This document shows positions 57,353-64,000 of a stretch of 64,000 nt of DNA, piece after piece (position 1 is the stretch's first letter; each line of letters begins with the position of its first letter). A model generated the notes under the pieces. The model saw only the letters and a program-made list of their open reading frames with translations, made no database searches and was not told the DNA's origin. The translations under genes were made by a program, and so were the position numbers. Source of the stretch: Cyrtodaria siliqua (taxonomy: Eukaryota; Mollusca; Bivalvia; Adapedonta; Hiatellidae); the NCBI GenBank assembly GCA_037043455.1, contig JAWPHD010000292.1:62001-126000 (forward strand), read 5' to 3'.

Positions 57353-58010
57353 GTTTTATACTCACAACCCGGAAACTTACGCAGAAGCGACGTCAACCAC
57401 TTAGTAGGGGTCAGTAGACCTATAGGGTGAAAATTCCGTTTTTAACTCACAATAACGTAGAAAACACTTGACTGATATCAATAAATTACAATCATTATCT
57501 TAGTTAAATGCTTTCCAATCCAATGATATAACTTCATATTAACATTTCTGAAAAAAAAGTTGTTTAAAAAAAAAAAAAACGGCAAACCGACATTTCAATT
57601 CTAAATGACAACAATTCCTAATGGTGACACATATACCAACACCCTCCCCAACTCGTCGCTCCGCACCTGGTATTAGGAGTATGTTGAAAACCATCGTCGA
57701 ACGGAACAAATCACACGGGCCCGGGGTTATCCGACGATGGTTGAAAACAGGCCACGCTACGACTCTGGGAGCGATGATTTTCCCAGCTACTGTAGTCGCC
57801 ACGGACCTAATAAAAAATGTTAATAGGCATGTGGGTTAATTAACAACATGGAGACATAACTAATAATCACATATTATTTTTTAAGGCTGCGTGTGTCGAG
57901 TCAGTTCGAGTGTGTGTGTGTGTTTTTAGGTTTAAAAAAATGACATGACAATTTTCATATTTTTTCACAACAGTCTATATCTATTTTTTAAAAAATAAAT
58001 ACAGACTATT
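57353..58010 (+). other. Low-repeat stretch with one short open frame
   Basis: A plus-strand frame at 57621-57839 (72 codons, starts MVTHIPTP, includes a hydrophobic stretch TTLGAMIFPATVVATDLI) has better amino-acid balance than neighbours. It spans an inverted repeat (TTGAAAACCATCGTCGA with CCGACGATGGTTGAAAA), which argues for a non-coding hairpin element. No family recognised. Confidence 0.3.
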
Positions 58011-58011
58011 G

Positions 58012-58768
58012 GGCTATTGGTACTTTGCGAAACGGAACGGAACGAAACGAAACGGAACGAGGGGCACAATATGGGGGAATTAAAAAATTAAATTTAAATT
58101 TTAAAAATCAATATATAATAGTAAAATACACGAACCCTGTATAAACATCAGTTGTCGAATGATGTATAATGTCCGAAGAAACTCATGATGCGCAAAACAT
58201 CAAGTATATAACGTGTTAAAATCTTGTTTCGTTCCGTTACGCAAAGTACCATTACCCACACGGGTATTGGTATTTTGCGAAACGGAACGAAACAAAAATT
58301 TAAATGGGTAAGATATATCGTTGAAAAGGAATAAAACCCTATCTTTTCTTTGATATACATTCATAGTAGTTAAAAGCATAACACTGCATGACTATAAATG
58401 CATACATCACACTAGTATTTGGACCAGAGCAACCTTATATGATGTACCGGATATATATAAAGTCTTGTAAACATATTAAGCTGTCGAATGATGTATAATG
58501 TCTGATGAAACTCATGATACGCAAAACCAAAATATAAAGAAATGAAATATATTTTGTATTGTTTCGTTCCGTTACGCAAAGTACCAATACCCACACTGGT
58601 ATTGGTACTTTGCGAAACGGAACGAAACGAGAAAACTTTTATTTATTTACATGAAATATGTCAGGAATTCATATTTAATAATCGTTTATGTTTGCATGTA
58701 CGTAACAATAGTGCTCGAGCTTGGATCTGCAAGTCGTTATTTTTCAAGTAATTGGCGACAGCTTAACA
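58012..58768. repeat. Diverged outer members of the palindrome family
   Basis: A half-palindrome at 58012-58060 (CTATTGGTACTTTGCGAAAC) is followed by full ones at 58224-58294 and 58561-58628, with loops CACACG-like and CACACT. GAATGATGTATAATGTC(C/T)GA occurs twice (58157 and 58486), so a unit of about 330 bp repeats here too. These are more diverged than the inner copies. Confidence 0.8.
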
Positions 58769-59451
58769 AAGCCATTACCGGAAATTACTGGTACCAAGTA
58801 ACACACTATAACAATGTACATACCTGCGTACCTTACCTTCATATATACATGTACCTTCATAAGATACCTCGACATGCAATAGAGCTGGATATATCGAATA
58901 ATCATTGATGGCTGTATATATGTATGTATAATTGCCGAGCCTGGATCTGTAAGTCGCCTTTTTTATGTTTTGAGATTATAGGAAAATTTGTATGTTTGTG
59001 AAGGGAATACATTTTGCACATTTTCTTGCATGTAACTGCGTGTAATAAAATTTGATTCTCCTTCTAACTATTTTTTTAAATTTGTTGTCGGCATCTTCAA
59101 TTACATAAAACACATATGTAACCTTTTCGCTCTCGTTTCGTTCCGTTTCGCAAAGTACCAATACCTGTGTTGGTATTGGTACTTTGCGAAACGGAACGAA
59201 ACGAGAGAACTTTAATTTATTTACATAAAATATTTCAGGAATTCATATCTAGTAATCGTTTATGCTTGCATGTACAATGATGGCTGTAGTGGTCAGCATC
59301 TTCAATTACATAATACATATTAGCCTTTTCTCTCTCGTTTCGTTCCGTTTCGCAAAGTACCAATACCCACACAGGTATTGGTACTTTGCGAAACGGAACG
59401 AAACGAGAGAATTTTAATGTATTTACATAAAATATTTCAGGAATTCATATC

Positions 59452-59709
59452 TAACTAGAACTATCACCACTGTGATGAGAATACCCCCGTTCGCACAAAA
59501 GGGGCCATAACTCCGCCAAATATTCGTATAGTGTAATCAAAATCGCACTTCACTTGTATTTCATCATAATACATGTGTACCAAAAATAAATTCAATCCAT
59601 TAACCCATTAAAGAGTTATCGAAGTGCACGGACGGACGGACGGACGAACGAACGAATGTACAAGGTGACTCCTATATACCCCCTCCTAAACTTCGTTTAC
59701 GGGGGTATA
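59452..59709 (+). mobile_element. Short element inserted in the hairpin array, copy 1
   Basis: Starts ACTAGAACTATCACCACTGT, contains GAATACCCCCGTTCG and ends CGGACGGACGGACGGACGAA, then CGTTTACGGGGGTA. Comparison with uninterrupted units (CATATCTAATAATCG) shows insertion at TA, with TA at both borders. Its left end is the inverse of the ends at 2340 and 9511, so it is the same terminal family. This first copy has a small change at its right junction (TATACTTTCG). Confidence 0.75.
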
Positions 59710-60112
59710 CTTTCGTTTATGCTTGCATGTACAATTTAATGGTTGTAGTTGTCAGCATCTTCAATTACATAATACATATTAGCATTTTCTCTCTCGTTTC
59801 GTTCCGTTTCGCAAAGTACCAATACCTGTGTTGGTATTGGTACTTTGCGAAACGGAACGAAACGAGAGAACTTTAATTTATTTACATAAAATATTTCAGG
59901 AATTCATATCTAGTAATCGTTTATGCTTGCATGTACAATGATGGCTGTAGTGGTCAGCATCTTCAATTACATAATACATATTAGCCTTTTCTCTCTCGTT
60001 TCGTTCCGTTTCGCAAAGTACCAATACCCACACAGGTATTGGTACTTTGCGAAACGGAACGAAACGAGAGAATTTTAATGTATTTACATAAAATATTTCA
60101 GGAATTCATATC

Positions 60113-60370
60113 TAACTAGAACTATCACCACTGTGATGAGAATACCCCCGTTCGCACAAAAGGGGCCATAACTCCGCCAAATATTCGTATAGTGTAATCA
60201 AAATCGCACTTCACTTGTATTTCATCATAATACATGTGTACCAAAAATAAATTCAATCCATTAACCCATTAAAGAGTTATCGAAGTGCACGGACGGACGG
60301 ACGGACGAACGAACGAATGTACAAGGTGACTCCTATATACCCCCTCCTAAACTTCGTTTACGGGGGTATA
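60113..60370 (+). mobile_element. Short element inserted in the hairpin array, copy 2
   Basis: Essentially identical to the copy at 59452 and at the same place in the 660-bp unit, so it was multiplied with the unit and did not insert again. The right junction GGGGGTATAATAATCG is intact. Confidence 0.8.
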
Positions 60371-60774
60371 ATAATCGTTTATGCTTGCATGTACAATTTA
60401 ATGGTTGTAGTTGTCAGCATCTTCAATTACATAATACATATTAGCATTTTCTCTCTCGTTTCGTTCCGTTTCGCAAAGTACCAATACCTGTGTTGGTATT
60501 GGTACTTTGCGAAACGGAACGAAACGAGAGAACTTTAATTTATTTACATAAAATATTTCAGGAATTCATATCTAGTAATCGTTTATGCTTGCATGTACAA
60601 TGATGGCTGTAGTGGTCAGCATCTTCAATTACATAATACATATTAGCCTTTTCTCTCTCGTTTCGTTCCGTTTCGCAAAGTACCAATACCCACACAGGTA
60701 TTGGTACTTTGCGAAACGGAACGAAACGAGAGAATTTTAATGTATTTACATAAAATATTTCAGGAATTCATATC

Positions 60775-61028
60775 TAACTAGAACTATCACCACTGTGATG
60801 AGAATACCCCCGTTCGCACAAAAGGGGCCATAACTCCGCCAAATATTCGTATAGTGTAATCAAAATCGCACTTCACTTGTATTTCATCATAATACATGTG
60901 TACCAAAAATAAATTCAATCCATTAACCCATTAAAGAGTTATCGAAGTGCACGGACGGACGGACGAACGAACGAATGTACAAGGTGACTCCTATATACCC
61001 CCTCCTAAACTTCGTTTACGGGGGTATA
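60775..61028 (+). mobile_element. Short element inserted in the hairpin array, copy 3
   Basis: Same as copy 2, but with one ACGG unit fewer in the (ACGG)n run, which accounts for the 658-bp period. Confidence 0.8.
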
Positions 61029-61528
61029 ATAATCGTTTATGCTTGCATGTACAATTTAATGGTTGTAGTTGTCAGCATCTTCAATTACATAATACATATT
61101 AGCATTTTCTCTCTCGTTTCGTTCCGTTTCGCAAAGTACCAATACCTGTGTTGGTATTGGTACTTTGCGAAACGGAACGAAACGAGAGAACTTTAATTTA
61201 TTTACATAAAATATTTCAGGAATTCATATCTAGTAATCGTTTATGCTTGCATGTACAATGATGGCTGTAGTGGTCAGCATCTTCAATTACATAATACATA
61301 TTAGCCTTTTCTCTCTCGTTTCGTTCCGTTTCGCAAAGTACCAATACCCACACAGGTATTGGTACTTTGCGAAACGGAACGAAACGAGAGAATTTTAATA
61401 TACTTACATGAAATATTTCAGGAATTCGTATCTAATAATCGTTTGTGTGTACATGGTTGTTTAACTGTCGAGCTTGGATCTGCAAGTTATCTTTTTATGT
61501 GTGAAGATTACAGGAGAATTTGTATATG

Positions 61529-61650
61529 TATTATCATTATGTAATTCAAGATGCTGACAAGTAAGAATTAAAAAATAAATAGAAGGATAATCAAATTTCA
61601 TTACAAGCAGTAACATGCAAGGAAATATGCGAAACGTATTCCCTTCACGA
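61529..61650. other. Spacer between the two arms
   Basis: About 120 bp containing ATGTAATTCAAGATGCTGAC and TTCATTACAAGCAGTAACAT, words that belong to the right-arm unit. The true fold point of the inverted repeat is near 61589. Confidence 0.7.
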
Positions 61651-64000
61651 ACATACAAATTCTCATGTAATCTTCACACATAAAAAGATAACTTGCAGAT
61701 CCAAGCTCGACAGTTATACAAACATAATCACATAAACGATTATAAGATACGAATTCCTGAAATATTTCATGTCAATAAATTAAAATTCTCTCGTTTCGTT
61801 CCGTTTCGCAAAGTACCAATACCTGTGTGGGTATTGGTACTTTGCGAAACGGAACGAAACGAGATAGGGAAAGCTAATTTGGTTATATGTATTATGTAAT
61901 TCAAGATGCTGACAAGTAAGAATTAAAAAAAAAAATAGAAGGAGAATCAAATTTCATTACAAGCAGTTACATGCAAGGAAATATGCGAAAAGTATTCCCT
62001 TCACGAAGATACAAATTCTCATGTAATCTTCACACATAAAAAGATAACTTGCAGATCCAAGCTCGACAGTTATACAAACATAATCACATAAACGATTATA
62101 AGATACGAATTCCTGAAATATTTCATGTCAATAAATTAAAATTCTCTCGTTTCGTTCCGTTTCGCAAAGTACCAATACCTGTGTGGGTATTGGTACTTTG
62201 CGAAACGGAACGAAACGAGATAGGGAAAGCTAATTTGGTTATATGTATTATGTAATTCAAGATGCTGACAAGTAAGAATTAAAAAAAAAAATAGAAGGAG
62301 AATCAAATTTCATTACAAGCAGTTACATGCAAGGAAATATGCGAAAAGTATTCCCTTCACGAAGATACAAATTCTCATGAAATCTTCACACATAAAAAGA
62401 TAACTTGCAGATCCAAGCTCGACAGTTATACAAACATGCACACATTTAATGATTATCCGATATTCCTGAAAATTTCATGTCAATAAATTAAAATTCTCTC
62501 GTTTCGTTCCGTTTCGCAAAGTACCAATACCTGTGTGGGTATTGGTACTTTGCGAAACGGAACGAAACGAGATAGGGAAAGCTAATTTGGTTATATGTAT
62601 TATGTAATTCAAGATGCTGACAAGTAAGAATTAAAAAAAAAAATAGAAGGAGAATCAAATTGCATTACAAGCAGTTACATGCAAGGAAATATGCGAAAAG
62701 TATTCCCTTCACGAAGATACAAATTCTCATGTAATCTTCACACATAAAAAGATAACTTGCAGATCCAAGCTCGACAGTTATACAAACATGCACACATTTA
62801 ATGATTATCCGATATTCCTGAAAATTTCATGTCAATAAATTAAAATTCTCTCGTTTCGTTCCGTTTCGCAAAGTACCAATACCTGTGTGGGTATTGGTAC
62901 TTTGCGAAACGGAACGAAACGAGATAGGGAAAGCTAATTTGGTTATATGTATTATGTAATTCAAGATGCTGACAAGTAAGAATTAAAAAAAAAAATAGAA
63001 GGAGAATCAAATTTCATTACAAGCAGTTACATGCAAGGAAATATGCGAAAAGTATTCCCTTCACGAAGATACAAATTCTCATGTAATCTTCACACATAAA
63101 AAGATAACTTGCAGACCCAAGCTCGACAGTTATACAAACATGCACACATTTAATGATTATCCGATATTCCTGAAAATTTCATGTCAATAAATTAAAATTC
63201 TCTCGTTTCGTTCCGTTTCGCAAAGTACCAATACCTGTGTGGGTATTGGTACTTTGCGAAACGGAACGAAACGAGATAGGGAAAGCTAATTTGGTTATAT
63301 GTATTATGTAATTCAAGATGCTGACAAGTAAGAATTAAAAAAAAAATAGAAGGAGAATCAAATTTCATTACAAGCAGTTACATGCAAAGAAATATATTGC
63401 GAAAAGTATTTCCTTCACGAACATACAAATTATCCTGTAATCTTTACACATAAAAATGTAACTTGCAGATCCAAGCTCGACGGTAATACAAACATGTACA
63501 CATAAATGAGTATCCGATATTCCTGAAATATTTCATGTTAATAAATTAAAATTCTCTCGTTTCGTTCCGTTTCGCAAAGTACCAATACCCACACAGGTAT
63601 TGGTACTTTGCGAAACGGAACGAAACGAGAGAGGAAAGGCTAATTTTGTTATATATATGTATAAGTAATTAAAGATGTTGACAACTACAAATTAAAAAAC
63701 AAATAGGTTGAATTAAGTAGAATCAAATTTAATAACACCCAGTTACATGCAAGGAAATATGCAAAACGTATTCCCTTCACAAACATACACATTCTCCTAT
63801 CATCTCTAAACATAAAAAGACGACTTGCAGATCCAGGCTCGGCAATTATACATACATACAACCATAAATTATTATTCGATATGTGCGGCTCTATTGCATG
63901 TCGAGGTATCTTATGAAGGTACATGCATCTATGAATGTACGTATGCATGTACATGGATACGGTGTGTTGCATGGTACCAGTAATTTCCGACTATGGCTTT
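61651..64000. repeat. Right arm of the giant inverted repeat, 352-bp hairpin units
   Basis: Six palindromes at 61789, 62145, 62497, 62849, 63201 (loop TGTGTG) and 63553 (loop CACACA), at spacings of 356, 352, 352, 352 and 352 bp. Between hairpins lies the reverse complement of left-arm sequence: AGATCCAAGCTCGACAGTTA, GCATGTAACTGC inverse, TAATTCAAGATGCTGACAAG. The 258-bp insert of the left arm is absent. Outer sequence from 63780 to the window edge mirrors 58769-59000, ending in AAAGCCATAGTCGGAAATT read inverted. The arm is cut by the window end. Confidence 0.93.

Larger units (their letters stand above)
58769..61528. repeat. Left arm of a giant inverted repeat with alternating hairpins
   Basis: Eight palindromes of 78-80 bp at 59130, 59331, 59790, 59992, 60452, 60654, 61110 and 61312. 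Each has about 36-bp arms (TCTCGTTTCGTTCCGTTTCG, CAAAGTACCAATACC) and a 6-nt loop alternating TGTGTT and CACACA. From 59130 to 61391 they form a higher-order repeat of about 660 bp (period 660, 662, 658), each unit holding two hairpins and one inserted 258-bp element. The outer part (58769-59129) carries CCTTCATAAGATACCTCGAC and GCCTGGATCTG(T/C)AAGTC, mirrored at 63800-63990. No protein-coding sequence. Confidence 0.93.

Noticed and set aside
60317..61196. Two identical 73-residue open frames containing FRFAKYQYL
   Set aside because: They are translations of the hairpin and the 660-bp unit. Their identity reflects DNA duplication and no domain is present.
59170..63630. GAAACGGAACGAAAC as an interferon-type (IRF/ISRE) response element
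   Set aside because: It resembles the GAAANNGAAA rule only loosely (middle GAAC) and is fixed by its role as a palindrome arm, so there is no independent evidence for regulatory use.
58227..63632. Regularly spaced hairpin repeats as a CRISPR-like array
   Set aside because: The intervals between hairpins are themselves repeats of 352 or 660 bp and not unique spacers, there are no cas genes, and the setting is an animal genome.

Overview
The window is eukaryotic, non-coding-rich, AT-rich genomic DNA that reads like a lophotrochozoan, most likely a bivalve mollusc. The reasons are one clear metazoan gene (a small Maf bZIP factor with a very large intron), dispersed tRNA-derived SINEs, many short inverted-repeat transposons (MITEs), LINE and Penelope-like reverse transcriptase relics, and the many 140-165 bp tandem repeat arrays of the kind common in bivalve genomes. 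No bacterial gene, operon or CRISPR array is visible. The species assignment is inference.

Gene content. The only confidently identified cellular gene is a small Maf gene on the minus strand. A 12-nt first coding exon (MSKK) lies at 53744-53755 and the main exon, carrying the whole Maf DNA-binding and zipper region, at 31401-31904. Together they give 171 residues across an intron of about 21.8 kb. About 220 bp upstream of the start codon is a perfect NF-E2/CNC-small-Maf element with a second half-site 47 bp further on, which suggests autoregulation. Inside the intron, on the plus strand, a promoter-like stretch with palindromic ETS and NRF-1 sites (35.67-35.92 kb) precedes two phase-compatible exon candidates (36094-36181 and 37882-37992). 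The second exon lies in a duplicated segment whose other copy is frameshifted. This nested gene is a hypothesis.

Mobile elements by region. 0-10 kb: minisatellites, a LINE relic split by a TA-flanked MITE, and nested SINEs. 10-23 kb: MITEs, a Penelope-like reverse transcriptase relic, an array of GATATC dyads and a long tandem array rich in TGACCTTGA. 23-31 kb: AT-rich DNA downstream of the Maf stop codon, partly likely 3'UTR, with two strong hairpins and two minisatellites. 32-53 kb (Maf intron): repeat arrays, a palindrome-rich TGCGTAAAAGC element, SINEs, a TTAA-flanked MITE nested in another MITE, and a CpG-rich inverted-repeat element. 54-58 kb: an element with about sixteen 145-bp units, most carrying a perfect AGGTCA direct repeat.

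58-64 kb is the most unusual part. Sixteen near-perfect 68-80 bp palindromes are arranged in two opposed tandem arrays, and these are the arms of one inverted repeat of more than 5 kb that runs off the right edge. It has the look of tandemly amplified terminal-inverted-repeat elements folded back on themselves, and I do not recognise the family.
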